Part shown: in pieces, positions 1 to 11,993 of the stretch | Numbering within the stretch: position 1 is the stretch's first letter | Layout of the letters: every line of letters begins with the position of its first letter | Source: CAJXJP01 sp034111025 | GTDB taxonomy: Bacteria; Patescibacteriota; Gracilibacteria; BD1-5; UBA6164 | Direction: 5' to 3' | NCBI GenBank assembly: GCA_034111025.1 | Contig: JAWUYB010000042.1 | Span: forward strand, 1 to 45,142 | DNA length: 45,142 bases | The notes under the pieces: model-generated | Told to the model about the DNA's origin: nothing | What the model saw: only the letters and a program-made list of their open reading frames with translations | The model's database searches: none | Program-made: the position numbers and the translations under genes

Positions 1-1058
1 AGAAAATATAAATTATGATATGACATCATTTGCATTCATAAAATTTCATTTTCTTTTATAAGATGTCTGAGATATCATTTAGTAAAATTAGTACAGACTT
101 TACAATCACAATCGCAATCAAGAGGTTCTTTATCTAATTCAAATTTTTTATTTGTTATTTTTAGATTACCTGTATGTGTGAAAGCAACTCAATGTCTACC
201 TAAACGAGTAGGTAAAACACAATCAAACATATCAATTCATCTATCTATAGCTTCTATAAGATCTTCAGGAGTACCAACTCACATCAAATATCTCGGTTTA
301 TTTTCAGGTAATTTTGTTTTTAAAAGATCTAGAATTCTATACGTGTTTTTTTTACTTTCTCCAACTGATAAACCTCAAATTGCAACTCAGTGAGTATTGA
401 GACTAGATATATATTCTGCAGATTGAGTTCTCAAATCTTCGTATGTAACTCATTGAATAATAGGGAATAGCGCTTGTGGATATTTTCCATCTTTTTCTCT
501 GATTTTATTATTCTTTTCAACTTGATCCACACTTCTTTTAGCCCATCTATGTGTTCTATTCATAGCAGCTCTTGCATAATTCCAATCAGAGTTACCTGGT
601 GCACATTCATCAAAAGCCATAATAATATCAGCTCAAATATTTGATTGAATATCCATTACCTTTTCAGGTGTAAACATATGTTTAGAGCCATCAATAAAAC
701 TTTTAAATTCTACTCAATTTTCTGTTATTTTTACTAGAGATTTTCATTCTCTTGTTTGTCATAAAGAAAAAACTTGAAATCATCCACTATCAGTGAGAAT
801 AGGTTTATGATAATTCATCATTTTATGGGTCCCTCAAAAATGTGCAACTATATCATCACCAGGTCTTAAGTATAAATGATAAGTATTATTTAATATAATT
901 TGGGCTCACATTTCATCAAGATCTTCATTTGTTATTCATTTTACAGTAGCTTTTGTTCCTACAGGCATAAAAATAGGAGTTTCTATTTTCCCATGAGGTG
1001 TCTCAAAAGTTCAAGCTCTTGCAAATCAATCAGTATTATGTAATTCAAAATCGAACAT
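1..1058 (-). CDS. tgt: Queuine/preQ1 tRNA-guanine transglycosylase, C-terminus cut by window edge
   Basis: This enzyme exchanges guanine-34 for preQ1 in tRNAs with GUN anticodons. Read with UGA as Gly, the protein opens MFDFELHNTD and contains the catalytic-pocket motif LTDSGGFQVFSL, with UGA coding the second G. Near the left edge it has the zinc-binding cysteine cluster CDCDCVTC followed by YLRHL and then HNLYFL, the usual order of the Tgt C-terminal zinc site. About 352 codons are present; the family is usually 370-380 residues, so only the extreme C-terminus is missing. The ATG at 1056-1058 is the only start consistent with the conserved N-terminus, and no Shine-Dalgarno is visible. Identification is firm. 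Confidence 0.95.
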
Positions 1059-1121
1059 AATTTTATATATATTTAAATGTAAATCTGGAGTGATTGTATG
1101 ATTTTTTTTAAAAAAATCAAT

Positions 1122-1150
1122 GCAAAGAAAAAAGACCAATTGGTCTTTTA
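1122..1150 (-). terminator. Rho-independent terminator after the HD-domain gene
   Basis: The perfect palindrome AAAAGACCAATTGGTCTTTT lies at 1130-1149. It starts inside the stop codon of the upstream HD gene and is followed, on the minus strand, by a T-rich tract. It separates the RseP-HD pair from tgt. Confidence 0.75.
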
Positions 1151-1762
1151 TATATCTCCATTTTCAAGTTCTTGAATCATTTTTTCAAGTTCAGACATAT
1201 TTTTTTCTTTTTGTATATTTCTTTCTCATCTTTGAGTTTTTGTGAAATACTTATGTTCTGCTAAAAAATCGATAACTCAATGTTTCCAATCAGGATCTAA
1301 TAGCTTAATATTTTTTATAGCTTCTTGTTCTTTTTGTATATTATCCATCTTATCAAAGAAATCTTCTCTTCAAAAATTATCTAAATCAGAATCAATTATG
1401 ATTTGTTCATATATATTCTTTGGATTTTTATAACTTGGAGCTGTTGCTAGAATAATTTCTTCTATAAGTTGTATTTTATCCCTATCATACAACATACTTT
1501 TTAAGTAATTTTGTGCTATTTTTGCTCATATAGGTTCATTGTTATCATATTGAATAACAAATCATGTATCATGAAATAGCCCAGCTAATGCTAGTACTTC
1601 AATATCACTATCATTTAGACCTTCTTCTTGAGCTAAATATACAGCTCTATCCATTACTTCAAGTGCATGAGAATATTGGTGGTAATAATGTTGTTCTAAA
1701 GGAACAAGTAATTGATTTACATATTCCTTTGCTCTTTTAATAACTTTATTATCAGTCGTCAT
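1148..1762 (-). CDS. HD-superfamily metal-dependent phosphohydrolase
   Basis: The 204-residue protein has the HD-domain pattern: H near residue 33 (SHALEVMDRA), the paired HD in LAGLFHDTG (about residues 63-68), and a later aspartate in DSDLDNFGREDFF. UGA encodes the glycine after HDT and five or so others. HD proteins hydrolyse nucleotides or cyclic dinucleotides, but the substrate cannot be inferred here. The gene starts 4 nt downstream of the RseP stop, so the two are very likely co-transcribed, and it ends in a strong hairpin terminator. The standard code would truncate it right after HDT, just behind the paired HD metal ligands. No Shine-Dalgarno is seen. Confidence 0.85.
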
Positions 1763-1766
1763 CTTT

Positions 1767-3164
1767 CTAATTGTTAATTATTTTTATAATATCATTATAC
1801 GCTATTAGAATACTTAATGCAATTAATAGGATAAAAAATCAGAAATGTATTATGTTTTCAAGCTGAGCATTAATTGCAGATCTTCAAAAAATTTTTTTAA
1901 TAAGTCAGTTAATAGTTATAAAAATAAATCTTCAACCATCTAGTGCTGGAATTGGAAGTAAATTAAATACTCATAAATTTATACTAATTATAGCAGTAAT
2001 AATAAATAAAAATTTAACTCAAGCAGAAAGTGAATTTGTAATGAAATCTACTATTCAAATAGGTCAACTCATTTGTTGAATTGCTTCTGTTCTATCTTGA
2101 GGTTTTTCAGGATTAAATATTTTTTTTACTAACATTCATATTCATTTAAATGTAAGTAATGATTGATTATACGTTTCATTAAAACCGTATTTTACAGAAT
2201 CAATAATTCAATATTTATATTCAAAATCTGGATTTATCTTAACATCTTCTCTTATATATGCTCAAATTTTTCAATTATCTGGAATAGTTCCTCAATGAAA
2301 TGCTCATCCTGTTTTTTCTCAATCTGAATGAATAATTTCATTTATTAAAAAGGCAACGTTTTTTCATTTAAATTCTTCTAAGATATTTTGTAAATCACTT
2401 AAACTATTAATTTTATGTCATGTTTCTAATTCTCATCACTCACAAACAACATGGTCTAACATTTTGGATTCACAGGTATATATCTTATATAATATATCTC
2501 ATGTATTTAGTTTTATTTCTTCTGAAAAGCTTCATTCAATAGGATTAATTATAATACCAGGATTTTTTATTAATAATCATGATTCAATTGCTTGTTGATA
2601 ATTTGGAATAAGTTTTACGGGTAAGTTAGTTTCTATTTTCGTATTTACTCAAATCGGCTTTATTCAAATGAAAAATAAAACTGAAAATATTATTCAAGCA
2701 AGAATAAAATTCATAACAACTCAAGCAAGAATAATGATAGCTTGTTGCCAAGCAGGTTTATTTCCAAGATTATAATCTGCACTATTTTCTTGTAATAATT
2801 TTAGGATTTGCTGTTTATGTGTTTCTCAAACAAGATTTCACTCTTTATTATAAATATCCTTTTCTGCTGTAATATCTGATTCTAAATCTTTATTATTATA
2901 AAGATTTTTATCAGAATTATAAACGTAAAAAGTATTTGGAGCTTCTCATACTAATTTTACAAAACCTCATAAAGGAAGCCAATTTAGTGTATATTTCGTT
3001 CCTTTTTTATCTATGAATAAAGTACGCGCTTTTGGAGGAATTCATAGTCAAAATTCTTCTACTTTTACTCAGAAAAAACGTGCAGCTGAAAAATGTCATA
3101 ACTCATGTAAAATCACTATTGCTGAAAAAATAAATATAGCTACAAAAATACCAATTATTATCAT
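1767..3164 (-). CDS. rseP: RseP/site-2-protease family intramembrane zinc metalloprotease (M50)
   Basis: This 465-residue membrane protein has HELGH near residue 20 inside the first hydrophobic segment and, near the C-terminus, the second S2P motif LLPIPALDGGRF, which supplies the third zinc ligand. A PDZ-like central region lies between the transmembrane segments, giving the RseP architecture of TM1 (active site), TM2, PDZ and TM3-4. S2P enzymes cleave transmembrane anchors of anti-sigma factors or remnant signal peptides; no anti-sigma gene is adjacent. The gene ends with TAG, showing that TAG is a stop in this genome. Length matches the family (about 450). The substrate is unknown. Confidence 0.93.
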
Positions 3165-3193
3165 AAATTTTTTTATTAAAATACATTGAATCT

Positions 3194-3221
3194 ATTCTAT
3201 GAATATGATGTTTTTTGTAAA
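3194..3221 (-). promoter_or_regulatory. Candidate sigma70-type promoter for rseP
   Basis: On the minus strand TTTACA (3221-3216) and TAGAAT (3199-3194) are separated by 16 nt, about 30 nt upstream of the rseP ATG. In such AT-rich DNA chance matches are common, so this is tentative. Confidence 0.4.
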
Positions 3222-3243
3222 ACTTTTTGATAATATTATTTTT

Positions 3244-3272
3244 TTGCAAATAGTATGAAAAACTGCTATAAT
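3244..3272 (+). promoter_or_regulatory. Promoter for the 1385-residue protein gene
   Basis: TTGCAA (3244-3249), a 17-nt spacer and a perfect TATAAT (3267-3272) lie 28 nt before the ATG. The leader would be only about 20 nt and lacks a Shine-Dalgarno, fitting the pattern of native genes here. Confidence 0.6.
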
Positions 3273-3299
3273 ATAAGAAATAATTTTTAAATAAGCTTT

Positions 3300-6200
3300 A
3301 TGTCACCAAATACATGAGGAAAATGACCTAATGAAGGGAATGAAAAAAATGAAAATTCAGAGGTGTTAAAAAATAAAAAAAACCAAGAAGAAAATAAATT
3401 TATAAAAGAATTTATTGAAGAACAAAAAAGAGAAATAAGTAATTGAGATGATTATGCTTCTATTTTAGATGAATTATTTTTGAATGGAAAAATATCTTCT
3501 GATACAATGAAAAAATTAGAATTATTTAAGAAATCAAAAGAATCTAATACTTGAAGTTTAGATACTGATAAAAATAATACTTTTGAAAATATTAAAATTT
3601 CAGATGAGTTAAATAATGCTTTTAAAGTAAATGCTTTATGAGATTATATGAGACTTAAAAATAATAAACAAACAGTAAAAAATAATTTATCTAAAGAATT
3701 TGATTTTGAATTAGGTAAAATTGATGCTGATTTAAATAATCAAATTGATAATTTATGATTTAAATCATTAAGTAAACTAATATGATCTAAATCTAAAAGA
3801 AAAGAGTTTATTAATGCTACATTAAAAACTAAAGCACCTAAACAAAGAGAATTATTATTTCTATCTAATGCTAATATCCCAGATGCTATTAAGCAAAAAA
3901 TGGAAGTTTTTAATGAACAAATAAATAAATATTGAATAGAAAACTTAGATAAAGAAACATTACATGAGATAGATCAATATAGAGAAGTAGAATCAATGTT
4001 ATATGATTTAAATAATAAGTGATCAAACTTAAAAAATTTCACAGGATTTATTGATGCTTTAATATTAGCAATTTTTGATTTAGAATTATTATCAAAAAAT
4101 GAAATTGATAATCTGATTGAGAATAATACACCTCACTTAACTGTAAGTGAAGCTAGAATAAAATGAATATTGTCAGATGCTGATATAAAGTGATTAAAAG
4201 AAGGATATTTAAATCTAGCTAAAGAAGATAAACTTCTACAAGAAATATTTTGAGAAAATATTGATGAAAACATAAAAAAAATCCCTAGTGATATATTTGA
4301 TAATTTTATAATTCCTACTAATTTTTATACGAAAACTGACTTAAGAAAAAAAGAATACATCATGAAAATTTGATTCGAAGAATTTTGAGAAAAATTAATG
4401 AACGAATTAATAGATGTAGAAAAAATAACACAGATTTCTAAGAAAGAATTAGATGATAATATAGAAAAAGTAATCTCTAATAAATCTATAACAAATAGAG
4501 ACAAATTTCAAGAATGAAATTTCTTAATTTGGAATAGAATAGACCCAAATACAAAAATAAATAGAGTCTGATATTATGCTGTGACTAAAATTGATGAAGA
4601 AAACAATAAAATAATTCTTACTGATAAAGGTTCACATAATAAATATAATGCTAATGAAAAATCTACACAAGAATTTAGCTTTAATGAATACATTGAATTC
4701 TTAAAAGAAATAGAAAAAAATAATAATAAATGAGTAAACAATCATTTAACTTTTATTGATGATGATACTAGAAAAAAAATGATTCGTGAAGGTTCTATTG
4801 AAGAAGATGAAACTACTTTTGAACTTAATTCTGGTATAAAAATTGATGAAAAACAAAAAATATATAGAAATAAAATAGAAAAACAACTGGAGTCTGAAAA
4901 TAAAAACTCAGATGAAATACATGAATATATTACCACAAACGAAGAATATTTAAATCAAGTTAATAAAATAAAAAGAGTTAATCTCGAATATACAAAAGAT
5001 AAAGTGGACTCTGCTGATCCAGACGGAAAAGAATATGGTTTTGATATTGGTACATCATTTATTACTGATTGAGAAGATGGATGTGTGTATACAATTACTA
5101 ACATAAATATTCAAGGTATAATTGATTGAGAAGAAGAACCAGGTACTGTAGATATTATTCCTGAAAACAATTGAAAAAAACAAACTGTTGGATTTAAAGA
5201 TTTCTATAAGACTTTTATTGATAAAAAATGTAAAAGAAAATCTAATGCAAAAACAGATATAGATGTCTATAATGATGTGAAATGAAAAGTAAAAGCATGG
5301 GAAAAATTTTCAATGAAAGACTGAAAAATTAAAAAAAATGAATCTGAAAATAATTATAATTATAATTATTTAGTATCTGAAAAATGAAAAGAATTTACAA
5401 AAGGATGTGATATGTTACAAATTCATGAATTTCAGTGAGATAAAGTAAGTATTTCTTTATGAAAGCTTGTTGAAAAAGATAAAAAAGATACTGAATCAGG
5501 AAAAGAAGAGACAATATATTCTATGTCAAGTGATACTTATACTATTACAGTTGGAGCATTAAATACATGGATTAAAAATGTAGATTTAGAACCTCATCAC
5601 AAAGATGAAGCTAATGATATCAAAGAAGATGAAATAGAAACTCTAGATAGAAAATGAAAATTTACTAGTAGAATATTTGCTAGATACTCATTTTGAGAAA
5701 TGATTGCATGATGAAAATTGTGGTTAGATACACTAGAGAGTTATTTAAAAGAATGAAATGAAGAACACTCAGCCAAATTAGCAGAAGGTTTTATGAAATG
5801 AGCTTTACCAAAAGAATTACAAGTTGCTTTCCAGTCGCGTTTAGAATGAGCAACAAGAAAAAGAATGGATGAACAAGTTGAAATGTTAAAGAATCTTGAT
5901 TCTGGTCCTGCTACTGAAATGGTATATCAATGGTTAATAAATAAGGACACACCTGAATATAAAAAAGAAGCTGCTATGATTTTTATGGTAAAATGATATG
6001 GTACACTTTATACTAAAAAAGCACTATATAAACATAAATGAAAATTTTTATGGTATGAAGCTATGGGATGAGAAGTAAATGATGAACGTTATAAAAAAAT
6101 GAAAGATAGAGCAGAAAAGGATGATGTCCCTTTTACTGAAGAAGCATTGTTATATGATTTAATAGCTGGTCAATGTAAATGATTTGGTAAACCTGCAAGA

Positions 6201-7457
6201 AGAGGACGTCTCTATAAAGAATTAGAGGCAATAATGTGAGGTTGAAAAACTGATGAAATAGAAAAATGAAAAAAAGATGCTGGTAAAAAAAGAAACTGTC
6301 AACCAAGAGTAGATTTTGCAATAGATGAATTAAAGTGAGGTTCTTACCCGAATGCTATGTGAGCGTTTGAACAAATTGTAAATAAATGAAATGGTTGAGA
6401 TCTCACTCTTTTAAATAAAGTACCATTTGTTATGATATTTTCTTGAATTTCATATTCATTCGATCAAGACTTGATTGATCAATTTAAAAATAGTCCTGGG
6501 GCTGGTAGATTAGTTTTATCGACGTTTTTTGCATCAAAAGTATCTATGATGGATTTATACAGCAAGGTAGTTTTACAATTATCAAAAGATTTATTATGAG
6601 ATGTAGCACATGCAAAAGCTAAAAAAATATTTGATAAACAAAAAGATTCTAGTTCTGAAATAGCTAAAATAGAAGCTGCTGATGATTTTTTTAAAGAATA
6701 TTGAGATAAACTTACATCTGCTATGAACTTCCTTAATACAGGAAAGACATGAGAAAATTCAGAGGTAGAAAATTTCATCTTACTGAAAACTAGGGAAGAA
6801 AATAAAAATGAAGATTGATATGATGTTTATAAACAATATCAAGATGTATTTTTTGGAGTAACTCAGGCAGAGGCTAAATTTGATGTCCCTGACTATATGA
6901 TGGATGCTCATTATAAATGATGAATGTCATGATTAAATATGTACAAGGTTTCTTCAGATGTATTAAAACTCAATGCTAGTAGTGCTTTTTCAAAATGAGA
7001 AGTAGCAACTATGTACTGGGAAGAAATTCAGGAATGAATAGAGGCAATTTGACAAAGAACATATAGTGAGAATGAAGAATCAAATAGAAATGATCAAGAA
7101 TTTTTATTAGTTGATAAACTAAGACAATTATTAGCATGAATAGTTTTGAATCAATGATGAAACAAAAATCAATTTATGTGAATTATGAACTGACCAACTT
7201 CTGTATTTGGTGCTAAATTTAATAAATGGGGAATAAAAGCAGAGGATTTTATTGAAAACTGATTGACTTATGATCAAATATTAGATAAAAAAAATCCTAT
7301 TTCTAATAAATTATTTAAAAAATATGCTGATAATATATTAGATGGTAAGAATAATTCAATGATTAAATTACAGGCTGTTACAGCAGAAGACGTAGCTGAT
7401 GCATTGAAGAATGATGAGCAAGAACTAGATGAAGATGGATATCCTATAAATAATTAA
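3300..7457 (+). CDS. Giant cytoplasmic protein of unknown function (1385 aa)
   Basis: I do not recognise this protein. It starts MSPNTGGKGPNE, with no signal peptide and no convincing transmembrane segment, and is rich in Lys, Glu, Asn and Asp. The N-terminal 350 residues look helical and charged. The middle (about residues 400-780) alternates short beta-like hydrophobic stretches with acidic patches. The C-terminal 550 residues are less charged, with more aromatic residues and repeated Gly-Gly pairs. Most glycines are UGA, so in the standard code it breaks into dozens of fragments. It has its own promoter with a perfect -10 box and its own hairpin terminator, so it is a single-gene unit. It lies between a divergent S2P protease and a convergent prepilin. 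It may be a lineage-specific structural or surface-associated protein; that is a guess. Confidence 0.85.
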
Positions 7458-7461
7458 TAAT

Positions 7462-7490
7462 AAAAAAAATCCCTTTCGGGATTTTTTTTA
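7462..7490. terminator. Bidirectional terminator between giant gene and prepilin
   Basis: The stem AAAATCCC/GGGATTTT with loop TTTC has A-tracts on one side and T-tracts on the other. It therefore serves the plus-strand giant gene and the convergent prepilin, whose stop codon lies in its T-tract. Confidence 0.85.
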
Positions 7491-8138
7491 TTTAACATTT
7501 TTCCAATTACTAAGTATAGTTATTAATTCTACTTTTTTTATATTATCAGATGCTTGATCTTTCCATTGAACTAAACTTGTAACTTTCATTTGTTGCTCAT
7601 TTGATCATTGATCTCAACCAGTTATGCCATCTTCAATATAATTAACCTTTATTTCTCTTGTAAAAACTGGATTGAGAGGATTTAAATTATCTATTAATGC
7701 TCAACTTTGTGTATAAAAACCATCACTATCATATCAAACTATAAAAGCTCATCTGTATGTCGGATCTGAATATAATCATGTCGATTCTTGAGTTAGTTTC
7801 CATCTATAGTCAGTTGGGTCTTTTGAAATTGTAAAACTAGTATTATTAGGAATATCATATAAAGTTGAAATTTGATTATGACAATTTACATTATAATTAA
7901 AGGTATTCCAACAATTTTTATAATCTCAAGGTAAAACTTTCCAATTTGTATCTCTAATATTTGTCATAGCCTCAATTCATTCTTTTGCCATAGAAATAGC
8001 TTGGAGTTTAAATCAAGTACTGTCAGTTAATCTAATTGATTTTGAAAACATATCATAGGCTCAAGTTATAGCCATCATAACTATTAGTAATACAATCATA
8101 GCTTCTACAATTGATGTTGCGAGTATATTTTTTTTCAT
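7488..8138 (-). CDS. Type IV prepilin-like secreted/pilus protein
   Basis: The 216-residue protein has a short positive leader, then an A|TSIVE junction with Glu at +5, followed by a roughly 20-residue hydrophobic helix (AMIVLLIVMMAITG). That is the class III (prepilin peptidase) arrangement, though Ala replaces the usual Gly at -1. The remaining globular part contains an IEDGITGGDQG stretch and two nearby cysteines, and resembles a minor pilin or pseudopilin. No pilus assembly genes are in the window, but a second prepilin lies at 28285. Function as a pilus subunit is inferred from the N-terminus only. Confidence 0.75.
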
Positions 8139-8208
8139 TAAAAATATTTAGATATCTAAATTCTGTATTTATAATAGGAAAAAATATTTATTTTACAATA
8201 TATTTTAC

Positions 8209-8236
8209 TTTACAAATAGGACTTTCTTTATACAAT
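8209..8236 (+). promoter_or_regulatory. Candidate promoter for rlmN
   Basis: TTTACA (8209-8214), a 16-nt spacer and TACAAT (8231-8236) lie 38 nt upstream of the rlmN ATG. Confidence 0.45.
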
Positions 8237-8273
8237 ATCGCAGTAAAAATATAATTATATCAGAAAATAAAAT

Positions 8274-9344
8274 ATGAAATATTCAATTCATAATGAATCA
8301 AAAGTAAGAGAACTCTTGAAAGAAAATGGTTTTCCAGAGTTTCGTTATAAACAAATAGCAAATGCTATATATAAAAACTATATAAAAGACTTTCATGAAA
8401 TGGGAACTATCCCTAAAAAAATGAGAGAAATGTTGGATCAAAATTTTTCATTTGAAACTTTATCAGTAGATACTCAAGTTACATCTGCGGATGGTCAAAC
8501 TACTAAAATCCTTTTTAAAACTTCAAAATCGGAATTTATAGAAGCTGTAATAATGAGACATAAATCAGGGAGAAATACATTATGTATATCATGTCAGGTT
8601 GGTTGTCCTATGGCTTGTACTTTTTGTGCAACATGAAAATTAGGTTTATTAAGAAATCTTGAAGCATCTGAAATTATAGAACAAGTATTTTATGCAGCTG
8701 ATTTATTAAACTCAGAAGATGATTTTTTAAGAAATATTGTATATATGTGAATGGGAGAACCTTTCTTGAATTATGATAATTTAAAAACTTCTATAAAATT
8801 TATTACTCATCAAGATAAAATTGCAATTGCAAATAGAAGAGTAACTGTTTCTACTTGTGGTATTGTTCCAGGTATTAATAAATTTACCAATGATTTTCCT
8901 CAAACATCACTTGCCGTTTCACTTCATGCACCAAATGATGAAGTTAGGTCTTCAATAATGCCAGTAGATCACACTTATCCTGTTAAGAAATTAATGGAAT
9001 CATTAGATAATTATACTGATAAAACAAATAAAAGAATTTTTTACGAATATATCATGATTAATGGTATAAATGATCATATTAAATTAGCAGATGAACTGGG
9101 TCAATTATTAGAAGGGAAATTAGCACATGTTAATTTTATTCCTTATAATGCCTGAGAAGGTACAGGTTCAGACTGATATACTACTACTCCAAGATTTGTA
9201 ATTGAAAAATTTCAAAAAATTCTTGAAAAATATTGAGTTGTTTCAACAATTCGTCATACTATGTGAGATGATATTGATGCAGCTTGTGGGCAATTAGCAA
9301 ATAAGAAAGAAGGTGAAAGCTTAAGTTTAAAAGAAGAAAAATAA
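8274..9344 (+). CDS. rlmN: 23S rRNA A2503 / tRNA A37 C2-methyltransferase, radical SAM
   Basis: The 356-residue protein methylates A2503 of 23S rRNA using radical SAM chemistry. The cluster-binding CPMACTFC (CxxxCxxC) is near residue 110. GMGEP follows near residue 158, its first glycine encoded by UGA. SLHAPNDEVRSSIMP and the C-terminal TIRHTMGDDIDAACGQL, which carries the catalytic cysteine, complete the signature. Length is typical (350-370). In the standard code the gene would stop right after CTFCAT, which is strong evidence for UGA recoding. It is a single gene followed at 9471 by secD. Confidence 0.97.
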
Positions 9345-9470
9345 TAATTAGAAATAATTATTATTTTTTATTTTATAGAAATAGAATTTAAAATTTACTT
9401 TTTGAATATTTTCTTATAATTTGTGTATATTTATGCGGATAAGCATAGTTTTAATTTTTGTATATATCTT

Positions 9471-11060
9471 ATGAAAAACTTAATATTTAGATTATTTTTT
9501 ATAATCTTATCGGGGGTATTGTTATTTTCTTATGTTTTTCCTTGGAGTAGTTATGGTATTGAAGTACCATTTACAGGGAATGATTATAAACTAGGGTTAG
9601 ACCTTCAATGAGGTATAGAATTAGACTATAAAGTTGATCTTACTGAAGCTGAAAAAGAAGAAGATTACGATTCTGAAAGAAAAAAAGCAATTTTAGAAGG
9701 ATTAAAATCTATTATTGATAAAAGAATTGAAACACTAAAAATTAATGATTCAGTAATCACTACAGCGAGTTATGCTTGAGAAGAACATATTATTGTTCAA
9801 ATACCATTAAAATGAAACTCTTGATTTGAAAATAATGCAAATATAAAAAGAGCCAAAGAAGCAATTTGAAAAGTAGTTCAAATTGAATTCAAAGAACTTA
9901 GATGAGAAATTACAGAATATGATATAAAACAAAGATATGAAGTAGCTAAAATCATATTAGAAGAAGTTAAAAAGGAATGAAATGATTTTTGGGTTTCTGC
10001 TCAAAAATTTGAAATCACAAAAGAAAATGTAGAAATTGGTGAATCAGGATCAATTAAAAATATATTTAAAGTAGATGAGTTAAAAATTCAAGAAATAATT
10101 GAAACTGAAAATGGATATTTAATTCTATCTGAATTAGTTTGAGAAAAATATAAATATATATTCATATCAAATACTCCATCACAATGGAAACCAGCAGCAG
10201 ATAAAGAATGAAGAATACTTAATGATAAGTATTTTGTAAATTCATCTGTACAAACTGATGAAACATGAAATAGTATGATTGAACTTGTATTTAATGATGA
10301 TGGGGCTGATATTTTTTGAGAATTAACTACAAGGTTAATTAATCAACCCATTGCAATCTTTGTATGAGGTGAATTACTTACATCACCTACTGTACAAGCA
10401 TCAATATTATCAGGTAAAGCTGTTATTACTTGATCGTATACACGTCAAGAAGCAAAAGAACTTTCAAATGATATTAATACATGAGTTGTTCCAGCTCCTA
10501 TTATACTCACAAGTGAAAAAACGATAGATTCAAAAATAGGAGGTGAATCACTAGAAAAATTAGTAATTTCATGAGTAGCAGGTTTTGCGGTTATATTTTT
10601 ATTTTTAATAGTAATATATAGATTGTGAGGTTTAATAGCTTCTATAGCATTATTACTTTATGTTTTGATAGTTTTATCTATTATTAAAACATTAGGTATT
10701 GTGTTAACTCTTGCTTCTATTGCTGGTTTAATATTATCTATTGGTATGGCTATTGATGCAAATATACTAATATTTGAAAGAATTAAAGTTGAAATTAAAA
10801 AAGGTAAAAAATTAAAAGACGCTACAGCTATTGGTTTCAAACAATCTTGGTCAGCTATCTGGGATTCAAACTTTACGGGTTTTATAGTTGCAATGATTCT
10901 ATTTATATTCTGAGTTAATCTAATTAAAGGTTTTGGTTTAATGTTAGCTATTGGTATTATAGTATCACTATTCTCAGCTATGTGGATTAGTAGGGTATTA
11001 CTAATACTTCTTGCTCAAGCAGTAAAAGATAAAACATATTTCTTAGGAATGAAAAAATAA
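9471..11060 (+). CDS. secD: Protein translocase subunit SecD
   Basis: The 529-residue protein is an auxiliary Sec membrane component that uses proton-motive force to complete protein export. An N-terminal membrane segment is followed by YKLGLDLQGGIEL (the D1 motif, first G of GG by UGA), a large periplasmic domain, and a C-terminal bundle of about five hydrophobic helices with GMAIDANILIFERI, the conserved SecD/F helix motif. I chose the ATG at 9471; an in-frame GTG at 9423 would add a polar, atypical extension. No secF follows, because a terminator and a convergent regulator come next, so SecF must be encoded elsewhere. Confidence 0.93.
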
Positions 11061-11065
11061 TTCAC

Positions 11066-11106
11066 AAAAAAAATAATCTCATTTGAGATTATTTTTTTTG
11101 TTCTTG
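11066..11106. terminator. Bidirectional terminator, near-identical to the one at 14097
   Basis: The stem AATAATCTCA/TGAGATTATT is flanked by A- and T-tracts and terminates secD and the convergent TrmB-like gene. The 26 nt at 11081-11106 are repeated exactly at 14117-14142, extending into the last codons of the minus-strand genes. Confidence 0.85.
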
Positions 11107-11850
11107 TTTCCATACTGTTTTAAATACTTTCCTAAGATTTTTTGCTAGTATAGGATTATAAACTTCATTCATATAGTGAGGTTTATTTCTAAGATATATA
11201 TTTATTATATAATCTCATATAACCCATATTGTCCCATCAAAATCATTCATATTTTCTGAAAAAATTACTTCTCTTCTTTCAAATTTCTTTCAAATATTTT
11301 TTTCGACTTCAGAATTATCACTAAATAATTTTAAAAATATATTATTAGGTGATTCTTTCCAGATATAATCAATCCAATCTATGTATTCATATGGAAATAA
11401 ATTATCTTGAAATCACCACCATGTTGAATCGAACTGTATTGAACTTTTATTCCATTTCTCAAAATTACTATAAAGGTATGCCTCAATATTATCATGTGTA
11501 ATCGTTTTAACTTCAGGTATTTGTATTACACTATTATCTAATTTTTGTAAATCAGAGATTATTTCACTGACTATTTTTTCTTTTTTATCTAATTCTATTT
11601 TTTCTTTATATATTAAATTATTTAAATTTTCAGTAGGAAGACAGATTATTTCTTTTTTACCATCTCTTATTTCTTCAGAAATAAGGTTTTTTTCTATTAA
11701 GACCTTCAATAATGAATATACAGTTGTTCTATTTATCTTTGATAAATATGCAATTGTTGCAGGTAGTATATGTTTATATCTGTAGACTATTAAGTATATT
11801 TCGATTTCTTTTGGATTAAAACCTATTTTTTCTAATTTATTTTCTATCAT
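11089..11850 (-). CDS. TrmB-like winged-helix transcriptional regulator
   Basis: The 253-residue protein begins with a TrmB-type winged helix: an N-terminal IENKLEKIGFNPKEIEIYL segment, then PATIAYLSKINRTTVYSLLKVLIEKNLISE, the recognition helix-wing. A coiled segment (residues 75-105) leads to a C-terminal domain with EAYLYSNFEKW and IWVIGDYI, resembling the ligand or effector domain of TrmB family members. The gene diverges from an ABC importer operon that starts 144 nt away, so local control of that operon is likely. The intergenic region has an inverted repeat. The last residues, QEQKK, are identical to the end of MurC because both overlap copies of the same terminator. Confidence 0.8.
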
Positions 11851-11920
11851 ATTTATATGTTGTTATAAAGTTATCAACAGTTTATTTTAGCTTTATATAT
11901 ATCTTAGTATTATATCTGCA

Positions 11921-11950
11921 AAGTTAATAATATACAAATATATTATCTTT
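11921..11950. promoter_or_regulatory. Candidate operator upstream of the ABC operon
   Basis: The inverted repeat TAATATA (11928-11934) and TATATTA (11939-11945) has a 4-nt centre and is flanked by AAAG/CTTT. It lies in the divergent region between the TrmB-like regulator and the ABC operon and could be that regulator's site. AT-rich background makes chance symmetry possible. Confidence 0.35.
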
Positions 11951-11993
11951 ACATATAATATATTTACTACTTAATTAATTTATATATAAATAT

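Noticed and set aside
3300..7457. Dozens of short ORFs suggesting a decayed gene
   Set aside because: With TGA as glycine the whole stretch is one open frame of 1386 codons with its own promoter and terminator.
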